Program-made: the position numbers and the translations under genes
In this document: one piece after another, positions 31,306-40,136 of the stretch
Layout of the letters: each line of letters begins with the position of its first letter
Position numbering within the stretch: the stretch's first letter is position 1
The notes under the pieces: model-generated
Databases searched by the model: none
Told to the model about the DNA's origin: nothing
The model's input: only the letters and a program-made list of their open reading frames with translations
Assembly: GCA_023091665.1 (NCBI GenBank)
Contig: JALJCQ010000027.1
Span: forward strand, 124,001 to 188,000
DNA: 64,000 nucleotides
From: Pythium myriotylum
Lineage: Eukaryota; Oomycota; Peronosporomycetes; Pythiales; Pythiaceae
Direction: 5' to 3'

Positions 31306-31425
31306 GGTGCTGGTAGAGGTAAAAATAAGAAGACGCCAGCACTTCATACACAACGCATCGATGCATTTTTGAGCTCGTTCCGATCCATGTTTTCACTGCC
31401 AGTATGAGGAGATCGCGCAAGTGTC

Positions 31426-32319
31426 CTACAAGGTTGGCTTACTTGCGACAGCCAAGTGACCTACGGCTTGAAGTGCGAATGGCTTCGACCAAAGCGGATG
31501 GTTCTCTGCTGGGGCGTCACGAACCCGGATCACCTCAGAGGGGTCAACCCCGTCCAGCACAAGCTGCGCAAACTCCAAGACACATCGTTTCACAGAATGC
31601 GCTTCTTTGTGACTGACCATCGTCATGAATCCTGTATTGTCTAGAATGCCGCGAACGCATTCTTCTCCGCTCGAGAAGCACATTGGATGGCTCAGACTGT
31701 GAATGCGAACAGCCTCGAAGCCGCAACTCTCGAGCTCTTCGCGGAAAGAGACAGCCTGCATCGTGTTGTTGATCGTCGTCGGCAGCGCGTCGTGTTGAGA
31801 GACTGGAGTTCCTGGTTTGTTCTTGGAGTGTTGGATGATGAAACGCACCATGCGAAGGTTGACACTGTTGGCATCCCAACTCGTGGCAACTAGACGGCCG
31901 CCTGGTGTTAGAACACGGAGAGCAGATTTCCAGGCAGCAGCGCGGTCTGGAAACAATGCGATTCCGAATGTCGACGCCACGACATCAAACGATGAGTCCT
32001 CTATGCCTTCAAGCGTTTGCCCATCCACGACGCGGGCCGAGATCTTGAGCGGAGTTAGCGACGATGCGATCTTGGCCTTTACGCGATCGATCATTCCAGA
32101 CGAAAAGTCGGTTGCAACTACTGCATATCCCATGCCAGCAGCCTCGAGAGCGAGTGACCCTGGCCCACAGGCTACGTCCAGAAACCGAGACGTTTGTGGA
32201 TCAGGTAGGCGGCCTAAGGTAAGTGCGTCGCGTCCCCACAACACAGTCGTGCGCTCGAAAACTTGCTCGTAGCACTCGGCGTGAGCTCCCCAGCGAGTCG
32301 CAGCAGATGCAAGTGCCAT
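31426..32319 (-). CDS. Class I SAM-dependent methyltransferase, copy 2
   Basis: The 297-residue product starts at the ATG at 32319 (MALASAATRW; the frame is open to 32391). It has the same motifs as copy 1 (VACGPGSLAL, TPGGRLVATSW) and only about five amino-acid differences: A to T in PTTINN, A to T in LDNTGF, G to V in PSEVIRV, S to P in RDAPAE and V to A in PFALQ. The substrate is unknown. It lies downstream of ABCG copy 2 on the same strand. Both copies are open throughout, suggesting both are functional. Confidence 0.87.
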   Translation of the reverse strand: MALASAATRWGAHAECYEQVFERTTVLWGRDALTLGRLPDPQTSRFLDVACGPGSLALEAAGMGYAVVATDFSSGMIDRVKAKIASSLTPLKISARVVDGQTLEGIEDSSFDVVASTFGIALFPDRAAAWKSALRVLTPGGRLVATSWDANSVNLRMVRFIIQHSKNKPGTPVSQHDALPTTINNTMQAVSFREELESCGFEAVRIHSLSHPMCFSSGEECVRGILDNTGFMTMVSHKEAHSVKRCVLEFAQLVLDGVDPSEVIRVRDAPAENHPLWSKPFALQAVGHLAVASKPTL

Positions 32320-32603
32320 GGTCGGTGGAGATTGCGGAATGAACAACAGAACCCCAACACCTTCGGGACCGCTACTTTGGTGATGACGCATGTGAGACGT
32401 GTGGACGACACCAACACTCCAGGTTGACGTTTTCTGCGAGTGCGAGATCCGAGCAGACGGTTCACTTCATAAAACGGCTCCGTTGTGGCTGTGTTGATTT
32501 CTATCTGATGTGGACTGTGATTCTCGTTTATATTTCTCTAATTGATGTAGGAGTATTTATGCAGCTTCGAGGTGTCGTTGCTTGGTCGCGTGTATTGACG
32601 CGA

Positions 32604-34409
32604 TTACTTCTGGCGACTGCGACTGCGACGCCAAAGCGCGAGCGCTGCAAGCACGCGAAGCGTGAGGTTGATCACGATCAGCGTGACAACGTCCGACACG
32701 AACTTGTCCGACTTGATCACGTTCATCTTGAGCACGCCAGCGCCGGAAGTCGCTCGGCACGAGGTGTTCGGTGGGCAGTAAATCGAGTCAATTCCTTTCC
32801 AGTACGCTCGCATCATGCCGTGGTAGCCGTACTTGATGGGCGAGATCTGTTGAAGCCAGAGCAAGTAGCTGGGTGTGTTGTTGCGGTTCACGAAGGTGCC
32901 GCCAAGAATCGTAAATGGCACGAAGAGCAGCAGGAAAATGGGGCGGGCAGCACCTGGGTTCGGTGCCACGCTCGAGGCGAAGTAGACCAGAGCGACAGAA
33001 CAGCTCGCGAGGAGCACGAGGAAGAGGTAAAAACTGAAAAAGACCTCCGCGTCCGCGGAGTAGCCGATGATGAAGTAGGCTGGCGAGAGGAACACGAGCG
33101 GGTAGAAGAGCTGCTGCGGGAACTCGACGACACTCTTGACGACGTACCAAGTCAACGCGTGGTACGCGTTGGCCTTGTGCTCTGCGATAACAAGCGGAAC
33201 TTCTTCTGGCACCAGTCCGAGTTCACTCATGCCGTTCATGGCGAATTGAGTGACGCTGAAGAAGAAGCAACCGCTGGTGAAAGGCTGAATGTCGGTCTGA
33301 TCAAGGTCGAGCTGGGGGAAGACAAGGCCGAGGATGATCGCGACTGCGAGCATGCTGGTAAGGCGCGATTTGAACGTGGCTTTGTCTTGGACCATTCTCA
33401 GGAAAGTACGTTTCGCAAGGACGCCGAACTGAGTCGACAACTTCGGGCGCTGAGTAGCTGAAGGGAGCTCCATTAGCGGATCCCCGATCATCAACGTGAC
33501 TGTTGATGATCGTCGCCGAGTCGCCCACGCGGCGGCGAGGTGCTGCGCGCGATCTTTCATAGTCAGCTGTTCCGCGAAGAACTCGAATGGGCTACCGAAC
33601 GTTGGGCACGTGAGACCCTGTGTCTTGAGGTACTCGATGCTGCTGGATGGCTTGCCATGGAACACAACGTTACCGTCGGCCATTAAGTAGAGCTTGTCAA
33701 AGGTGTCGAAGAGCAGGCTTGGCGCTTGTTGGACGGCGATCACGACCGTGTGGCCCTTACGAGCTAGCTTGTGAAGCTGCAGGATCAGAATCTGTGCTTC
33801 CAGATGATCGAGCTCCGCGATCGGGTCGTCGAGTAGGAGCACTGGAGGTTGCGAGAGCAGTTCCGTCGCGATGGACACAAGTTTATGCCGAGCTTTGTGC
33901 GTGTCGTCACCGATGAGCGAGTGCGCTTCTGCCGTCAGTTCGAGCTGGTCGAGGATCTCAATCACGTGCTTGTTGTTCGCCGGCGACGGTCCGAGCCTTA
34001 GCTCTGCCTGAAGCATCAAGTGTTCATGCACAGTGAGCGCCGAGTAGAGGCGGCTGTCTTTCGGGATGTAACGCGCATCGCTCGCTGATAAATGGATGGC
34101 GACGCCATTCACGTGGATGTGTCCGCTACTAGTCGGACGAAGATTCATCAGACAGTCCAGGAGCGTGGTCTTCCCGGATCCTGCAGGTCCAACGATCGCG
34201 AGCAACTCTCCTGGGAGAGCTTCGCCGGAGATGTCGTGGAGGATCGACGTGTCTTTGAATTCATCGTTTTTGGCTTTCTTGGCTGCGACGCCGACGCTCA
34301 GATTCTGCCACGACACCGTCACGGACCGGATCAGCTCGGCGGAACCCGAGATAGGATCCATCTCGATTGATCGGTAGGCTGCTTGCGGGGTAATCGATTC
34401 TTCGGTCAT
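32604..34409 (-). CDS. ABCG-type half transporter, copy 2, degenerate ATPase
   Basis: The 601-residue product starts at the ATG at 34409 (MTEESITPQ; the frame is open to 34574). It has the same layout and the same degenerate motifs as copy 1: intact Walker A, Lys at the Q-loop, no SGG signature, LLLDDP Walker B and Gln for the switch His. Differences from copy 1 cluster in two membrane segments (SGCFFFSVTQFAMNGMSELGLV and LVLLASCSVALV). The upstream region differs sharply from copy 1 because a foldback element sits at 34654-34879. A methyltransferase follows in the same direction. Confidence 0.88.
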   Translation of the reverse strand: MTEESITPQAAYRSIEMDPISGSAELIRSVTVSWQNLSVGVAAKKAKNDEFKDTSILHDISGEALPGELLAIVGPAGSGKTTLLDCLMNLRPTSSGHIHVNGVAIHLSASDARYIPKDSRLYSALTVHEHLMLQAELRLGPSPANNKHVIEILDQLELTAEAHSLIGDDTHKARHKLVSIATELLSQPPVLLLDDPIAELDHLEAQILILQLHKLARKGHTVVIAVQQAPSLLFDTFDKLYLMADGNVVFHGKPSSSIEYLKTQGLTCPTFGSPFEFFAEQLTMKDRAQHLAAAWATRRRSSTVTLMIGDPLMELPSATQRPKLSTQFGVLAKRTFLRMVQDKATFKSRLTSMLAVAIILGLVFPQLDLDQTDIQPFTSGCFFFSVTQFAMNGMSELGLVPEEVPLVIAEHKANAYHALTWYVVKSVVEFPQQLFYPLVFLSPAYFIIGYSADAEVFFSFYLFLVLLASCSVALVYFASSVAPNPGAARPIFLLLFVPFTILGGTFVNRNNTPSYLLWLQQISPIKYGYHGMMRAYWKGIDSIYCPPNTSCRATSGAGVLKMNVIKSDKFVSDVVTLIVINLTLRVLAALALWRRSRSRQK

Positions 34410-34653
34410 TTTTCGAGACTTGTGTAGATCGAAGCAAGTTGAGAAGTGCCTTCCTGAGTCAAATAGTCCGCAGGAGAGAGAGAGACTGTGGGAAAGCTGG
34501 TCGTGGCAACAGAACAACAGCGCCTTCTGGTCGTTCGGTGCGTCTGTATCGACGTCATCTAGGGTAGCAGTCATTTGAAGAGAATATGAAGTGTCAAAGT
34601 ATTTGCATTAGAATTAAGTATAAACACATATACGTGCTCAAGAAAACTATTTG

Positions 34654-34879
34654 ATTTACGCTGCAGATCGTACTCACCGGCCTCTTGAGTTTACGGTTGG
34701 CATAAACTGGCCCCCGTACGAAACATGCTCGAGGTGTATTAGGCCCGATCCCAACCAGCTCGTTATTCCAGCATGCACGCATGCTCGGGTTGGGAACGGG
34801 CCAAACACCTCGAGCATGTTTCGTAGGGGGGCCAGGTTTGTGCCAACCGTAAACTTTAGGGCCGATCTGCCGCGTAAAT
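34654..34879. mobile_element. Foldback/MITE-like element upstream of ABCG copy 2
   Basis: The arms begin ATTTACGC(T/G)GCAGATCG at both ends and continue inward through GTTTACGGTTGGCA, GGCCCCC, TACGAAACATGCTCGAGGTGT and GGCCCG(A/T)TCCCAACC, pairing at about 90 % over 68 bases (34689-34756 with 34788-34854). The loop itself contains AGCATGC-AC-GCATGCT. It has no coding capacity. Its inner end is about 245 bases from the ABCG start codon. Confidence 0.7.
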
Positions 34880-35327
34880 ACAGTCTTTTTTGCGAAGTTT
34901 CCGTAAACATTTCTGACCGAAGAATACCCAATCACAGAGTTCAAACCTGATGAAGATAATGATAACGTGAAGTACGTTCAGCTGCTGCTGTACTTGTAAG
35001 CTACTAGTTGTTCCCTGTAAGCTACTAGTTGTTCCCGCCCGCTTCGCGGGCGATTGTACACGCTTGTTTGCGAGAAGAAAAATTCTCAATCGCACGAGGT
35101 GCTTATTGCTTTGGGAGTGAGGTCTATTGACTCGCAAAACAATGATAATATATAGATGGAAGTCTACTCTGCTTCTAACGGAATTGATGATGGGGTGTGT
35201 GGCGTGTTTGTCTTCTTAAAGCGGAGGCGAGATTCTTGTATCTAGCCCGCGATCGTGAGGTGATGATGAAATTGAGGTCTATTGGTTTGCTTATCTAGAA
35301 ACCTATAGCCGGCGCAGGGCCTAGTTA
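34880..35327. other. Intergenic with 21-bp tandem pair
   Basis: TGTAAGCTACTAGTTGTTCCC occurs twice in tandem (34995-35015 and 35016-35036), followed by a GCCCGC-TTC-GCGGGC hairpin. The rest is probably 3' untranslated sequence of the LINE relic. Confidence 0.5.
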
Positions 35328-36512
35328 TTAAGGATGACCTTCTCTCCAGTGGGCGATATCTCCGGGAAGGAGAGTCGCGATGTCCTGGTGTCGCTCGTTA
35401 TCAGTCGGGTGGTGCTCTTCGCTGTTGGTCTTGGTGTCCATGGCTAAATTTGCGGCAGCGTCTGCCATTTTGTTCGCGGCCCTGGGGTGATGATCCCAAT
35501 GCTTGATGCCGAGGCCATCCGCGAGTCGTCTTGCGTGGGCGTATTTGCCTTGCAGCGTGCGGTTGAGTGGGGACGTATATGTCCGCATCTGTCGAATGAT
35601 GATCATGCTGTCACCGATGACCGAGAGCGGGGTCCAGGAGTGGGCCGCGGCCGCTTGGAGGCCCTTGATGAGGCCGTCGTACTCTGCTTGAGTGTTGGTA
35701 GTCGAGGGGTCGGGATGGGCTGTCGCTGATGTGAAGACGACTTCAGCGTGCGCGTTGTTAGAGGTTAATTTGACCATAACCGCACCGGAGCCCCCCGGTC
35801 CCGGGTTGCCACGGGATCCACCGTCAAAGTAGAGAAGGTAGTGCGCAGCTGGGTCCGAGGCGCGAACCGAGTTAGTGGGTGGACTCGGCATTGCGTCGCG
35901 GATCAACTGGATTGCTGCAGCCGTGTGCGGCGTTGCGGCGCGCGTCCATCGGAGGTCGCGAAGGGAAGCCTTCAGTGCATTGCAGAGGACGGCTTCGGTG
36001 TGGGCCGGGGGCCAAATGTCTTCGACTCTGTCCGGCGACGTGCGCCATCGCCAAAGTGTGTGCATCACTACGAGTGAATGTTGTCTCCAAGCTGCGTTGA
36101 CAGCCGCCTGAGTGGCGATTGTCGCTTCTATCGTCGGCGCTGGAAGTCTCGTCAAGCTGTGATGAGACCAGAGCAGATCTGGAACCGCTGGAAGGCACAA
36201 GGAGAAAAAGGCCACCTTGTCTTCTTGAAGGGTTGACGCATTGTCATCGGTCCACAGAGGCCGCCAATGACGGCGCAGCACCTGCCAGAGGCGTTGGGCT
36301 TGTGGGTATGACCAAAATATATGCGCGCTCTCGCCACCGTCTGGGCCGAGATCGGGACAATGCGGGCATCCTGGCTTCTGTTGCGTGCGGTCCCATCTGC
36401 TGAGGCGGCCTCCCTTGATCCGGTAGAGAAGGACACGTTGCGAGTCTACAACCCCAGGGAGGTGAAGGATCGCCTTCCACCCGTGATCGTGAGGTTCATG
36501 GAGACTGGTGCG
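35328..36512 (-). mobile_element. LINE relic A: zf-RVT and RNase H C-terminus
   Basis: An open minus-strand frame runs from just after an in-frame TAG (36513-36515) to the stop at 35328, about 394 codons. It starts with HGWKAILHLPGVVDSQ and LLYRIKGGRLSRWD, then a zinc-binding zf-RVT segment (CPHCPDLGPDGGESAHIFW), a linker, and a complete-looking RNase H1 domain (YFDGGSRGNPGPGGSGAVM, NTQAEYDGLIKGL, VIGDSMIIIRQM, NKMADAAANLAMD) with the D-E-D-D residues. The reverse transcriptase itself is missing, so this is a truncated non-LTR element. Confidence 0.85.
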
Positions 36513-36515
36513 CTA

Positions 36516-36749
36516 GTCCATTGCGATGCCAGCGGATGTGTCAGCCATTTTTCTAAACGAGCTGGTGTCTAGTGTGTGAACGAGTTTTTGTAACTTGCAG
36601 GCTATCTATCTTTCACACGAAGGTTATCGGGTCTGACCTTCTACTGCACTCGTCTGGTCGATCACTCCGGCCTTTTGATTTGCCCGGTCTTCCCACGATC
36701 CACGCTACGGCCCAGGACCTGCTCGACATCAAATGGTGCAACGTCAAAT
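36516..36749. other. Sequence between LINE relic A and hairpins, no gene seen
   Basis: It is probably degraded LINE sequence; no readable frame. Confidence 0.3.
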
Positions 36750-36795
36750 TGACAGTGGCAGCGTACGGATATTTATCCGTACGCAGCTACTGTCA
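36750..36795. repeat. Imperfect hairpin, 22-bp arms
   Basis: TGACAGTGGCA-GCGTACGGATA (36750-36771) pairs with TATCCGTACGC-AGCTACTGTCA (36774-36795) at 20 of 22 positions around TT. Confidence 0.8.
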
Positions 36796-36829
36796 GTTCC
36801 GGCTAGTCTGTGATACACTCGTCACGAGT

Positions 36830-36904
36830 GTGCTGGGGTAGAATATCAGGGTAACAGAACACGAGTGACTCGTGTTCTGTTACCCTGATATTCTACCCCA
36901 GCAC
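36830..36904. repeat. Perfect 75-bp palindrome, 37-bp arms
   Basis: The arms 36830-36866 and 36868-36904 are perfect reverse complements around one central G. The outer edge overlaps a smaller palindrome ACACTCGT-C-ACGAGTGT (36815-36831). It lies between two oppositely oriented LINE relics. Confidence 0.92.
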
Positions 36905-37129
36905 GACCCGGCCAACCGCCTTGTTGAGGAAAGCAAGACCAAGGACACTTGGTATCAGCGCGATGATCCACTCTGATCCTGCTGCGGCTGGACGAACACA
37001 ACGTAACTCACGAACTGGGAGCGGTCTCCTCCCTTCATCATGCGGAAACAATTGAGAGAAGCGCCACAACTCAGCACTCGCTTGCGTTCGCACCGCAGCC
37101 AGTTCTCAGCTCGGTCCTCCCATTGTGGT

Positions 37130-38481
37130 AGACCTCGCGACTCCACTGCAAACGGACGCTCAAGGCGCTTATCTCGAAGACGAACGGCCACAGGATCGCT
37201 CGGGACCTCGAACATAGACGCGAGCTCGCCCAGTTCGGGACAGCGCTCGACGTTGTGGGCTGGCGAGCCATCCACCGACTCCGTCACAGCTCCAGCCGGC
37301 AGCGACTTTTCTTCTACAAGATCAAGGGTCTATGCCTCTCGGGCTGGGATCGTTTCCACGAACGACGAGGATGACCCGACTGCAAGGCTCTAGGGACTCC
37401 TGGCGGGATGATCTCCCACAATCTTTGGGAAGACCCGGCTGCGGCGTCACTTCGGACACGACTGCGCTCTCCCTTCGCTGGCATCGGCTTGCGGAAAGCA
37501 GCGGACTTGGGGGCCCGAACGGAATCCTTGGCTGCAGTTTTCAGTCTGCGACTCTCGCGAGTACCACCCAAGGTCTGGCGGAACACTATGGCTGTCGCTG
37601 CCCACGCTTGGTTGGAGCGACGAGCGTTCGCCAATCCCACCGTCAGTTGCCAACGCATGCTCGACACGCTCTCGCTCCTTCTCAGCCGACCGGAGATGCC
37701 AGAGTACGCATCCCTTCACGTCGCCCTGTTCCACGACTGACTCAATGACATCACGGACTTTAACCCTCTCCAGCTCTTAGTGGCAGACCCTGCCACGCGA
37801 ATCCTCTTTTTTGACGGGGATCTCGCGAAAAACTCGCCCTAGGAGGCGCAGGGGCGGTCATCGTAGATCTTGCCCACGACCCCAATCCTCAGATTTTTTG
37901 GAGCGCTGCGAAGAGCTTCGCAAATGTGACAACCACGAACAACCAAGCCGTGTACCGCGGTCTCCTCCTTGGTCTTGAAGCCGCGCTCGACAACGGCTGG
38001 AACGACAACACTGTTATTGGAGATTGCGCGCTGCTCTTCGAGAGTATCGAACCCCCTGAACGAGAAGTTACGGGCCCTCTGTCTATCTTCAAGCTCTTTG
38101 CTTTGAAAGTGAGGTATATTGGATCGCACAATTATAAATCCTATAGCAGGGTCTGACGAACCCGTTTCCTTCTGCAGAGAGTCGCGGATTATACATCTCG
38201 ACTGCCATTCTTGGAAGTCGGTCGCAAGTAGCTAGAGATATACCAAGCCAATGCAGCCCACGTGCACACTCATCGTCTTCCTTGCGCGCGCCACCACCGG
38301 GCAGCGTCTGCATCGTTCTGCTGTGGCACGTGCTTTGTCCATCTTCAAGCTCGGCGACTGGCCGACCAAGTGGGCGTGCGCTACTGGCGACATCGCGTCA
38401 GACCGCACAAAACTTCTTGGCGAACAGACTAGCCACTCATGCCATGAACACAGACAATCCAGCCAGGTTCATCATCTAACC
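37130..38481 (+). mobile_element. LINE relic B: decayed zf-RVT/RNase H region
   Basis: Several frames read LINE C-terminal sequence in order: LKALISKTNGH, DLEHRRELAQFGTALDVVGW, RLFFYKIKGLCLSGWD, then LAAVFSLRLSRVPPKVW, an RNase H part (LFFDGDLAKNSP, TTTNNQAVYRGLLLGLEAAL, TVIGD) and a last helix NFLANRLATHAMNTDNPA. Frameshifts and stops break it repeatedly. It is opposite in orientation to relic A and clearly older. Confidence 0.65.
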
Positions 38482-38751
38482 CGTAGGCTCTGTCATGCAG
38501 ACCTGCCCGGGCTCGCCGCTTCCGACTGCCAACCAGCGATGGTAGATTGGGGCTCCAACGTCGAAGGTCAAGAAGCATGTACATCTGAATAATGTGGTAT
38601 TAGTGTTCGGATTTGTGCTGAACTCTGCACCCATCCTGTTTACTTTGTTTACTGCGAACTCTCAAGGAATGTCGGTGGACACAACCTGAGTGTTTGCAGG
38701 AGCTCGCGTCGCTTCGAGCGCAGCGCATCCATTCGGGAATCTTCATTCGCC
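38482..38751. promoter_or_regulatory. Upstream region of the DUF2306 gene with a conserved block
   Basis: The block 38637-38697, ending 54 bases before the ATG, matches 25117-25178 (see that region). It may be a core promoter or 5' leader; no experimental support. Confidence 0.35.
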
Positions 38752-39243
38752 ATGGCACTCCAAGACACTATCGCCCCCTCCAAGGCAGAAACAAAACCTT
38801 CCATTGCCGAGAACAACAAGCGCTGGCCACTGACGCAATGGGACTCGGTCGCTATCGTCCACACGACCACAGCCACGGGCGTGCTCGCCCTCGGCGGCGC
38901 CATTCTCCTCACGCGCAAAGGCACGCACGCCCATCGATGGATGGGGCGCGTTTGGGTAGGCACCATGCTCACAACGTGCATCTCGTCGTTCGGACTACGC
39001 GATTTGACAGGTGGTTTCTCGTGGATCCACGGTCTCTCGGCGTTCACGATCTATTCGGTCGCTGCTGGCGTCTATCACATCCGCAGGAAAAACATCGTGG
39101 CTCACAAGCACTTCATGCGTGGGGCGTACGTCGGTACGGTGGGTGCTGGTGCGTTCGCTCTTTTCACACCTGGGCGGCGACTGTACAATTCCGTATTTGG
39201 CGTTCCCAAGCACCTGGAGAACCTGCGATCGACCCAAAAGTAG
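38752..39243 (+). CDS. DUF2306-type predicted membrane protein
   Basis: The 163-residue product starts MALQDTIAPSKAE. After a polar N-terminus there are about four hydrophobic segments: VAIVHTTTATGVLALGGAIL, VGTMLTTCISSFGL, LSAFTIYSVAAGVY and VGTVGAGAFALF. Histidines and basic residues in the loops (THAHRWMGRVW, RRKNIVAHKHFMRGAY) fit the DUF2306 pattern. Function is unknown; an integral membrane protein. A broken paralogue lies at 24022-24470. Single exon; the stop is followed by about 890 bases before the START/FYVE-like cluster. Confidence 0.78.
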   Translation: MALQDTIAPSKAETKPSIAENNKRWPLTQWDSVAIVHTTTATGVLALGGAILLTRKGTHAHRWMGRVWVGTMLTTCISSFGLRDLTGGFSWIHGLSAFTIYSVAAGVYHIRRKNIVAHKHFMRGAYVGTVGAGAFALFTPGRRLYNSVFGVPKHLENLRSTQK

Positions 39244-40136
39244 CGTAGGGTCAGATATGCAGAGTTGTTGTTTTCAAAGTGAGCTTCTTGTCCGACCGCT
39301 TGAAGTGCAATCCACACCAGTTGATTTAGTATCACCTCTTCCATGAGAAGAGTAACTCGCAGGTGGACACGCTGAGTTCAGACTCGGAGCATGCCACTGG
39401 CAGCGCTTGACCACGATCCATAATTCCGTCTGCCGGATCGGCAATGCTGCAGACACATCCACCGCCGGGAGTGGTCGCAACAGATCTGGCAACGTTTAAT
39501 TGTGCCAGGGGTGCTCACGACTGTCTGCTTTGAAGATGCTGATACATCTCACGACTCATCTTACGGTATCATGCATCGATGAGTCATGTAAAATGTGTCG
39601 ACAAAACCCTCCAGCTGATTTCGTTTTCAGCTGCTCGAACAGGGGTTCTATTCCGACAGCAGCCTGCGTCAGTCTGGGTCACAGCCTCTCTGGGTTGACC
39701 CAGACTCGTGTCAAACGAGATCAGCATTCAGAAGCTCGAGTCAGTTGGATTGTGTGGGTCTCCGCTGCGCAAAGTAATCCGGGTTGAGCCAGCGCGGACA
39801 GGCTCGCCTACTACCTGTATAACTTGTTCTCCGTCCATACCCAACCAAACATGCATGGCCTTACCAAGTAAAAATCCTGACTGTAAATAAATACCTGTCT
39901 ATTATGGTACGATTTGGTAAGGCGACATGTTTTCATTTCCACTCGCGTGAGTTTTTGAAGGCGATCTATCACCTGGTGGATAGCCCTGGGCTTCCGAAGA
40001 GTCATGAACAAGCCGGATCGACGGAAGCCGTCGTCATATCCGAATCGAGAAAGGCCCTGTTTACGATGCAATTCGTCTCGGACCAAGAAACATCGCTGTC
40101 AGAGGCTGTCACTTGCCGATTTGAGTCCCTAGTCCA
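39244..40136. other. Intergenic with an 11-bp inverted repeat
   Basis: AGTCTGGGTCA (39671-39681) and TGACCCAGACT (39696-39706) form a perfect stem with a 14-nt loop. No gene seen. Confidence 0.45.

Larger units (their letters stand above)
31096..34640. repeat. Inverted segmental duplication, copy 2 (partner about 14460-18035)
   Basis: This ~3.5-kb segment is the reverse complement of about 14460-18035. It includes the ABCG gene, the methyltransferase gene and the 3' part of the thioesterase last exon, plus about 120 bases upstream of the ABCG leader. The two genes are almost identical between copies; the thioesterase part is clearly more diverged. Confidence 0.92.

Noticed and set aside
32424..33461. 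345-codon plus-strand ORF opposite ABCG copy 2
   Set aside because: It is the antisense of the transporter gene; the matching antisense frame in copy 1 is broken by substitutions, and its residues (HAVVAVLDGRD, EEHEEEVKTEKD) are reverse-strand shadows.
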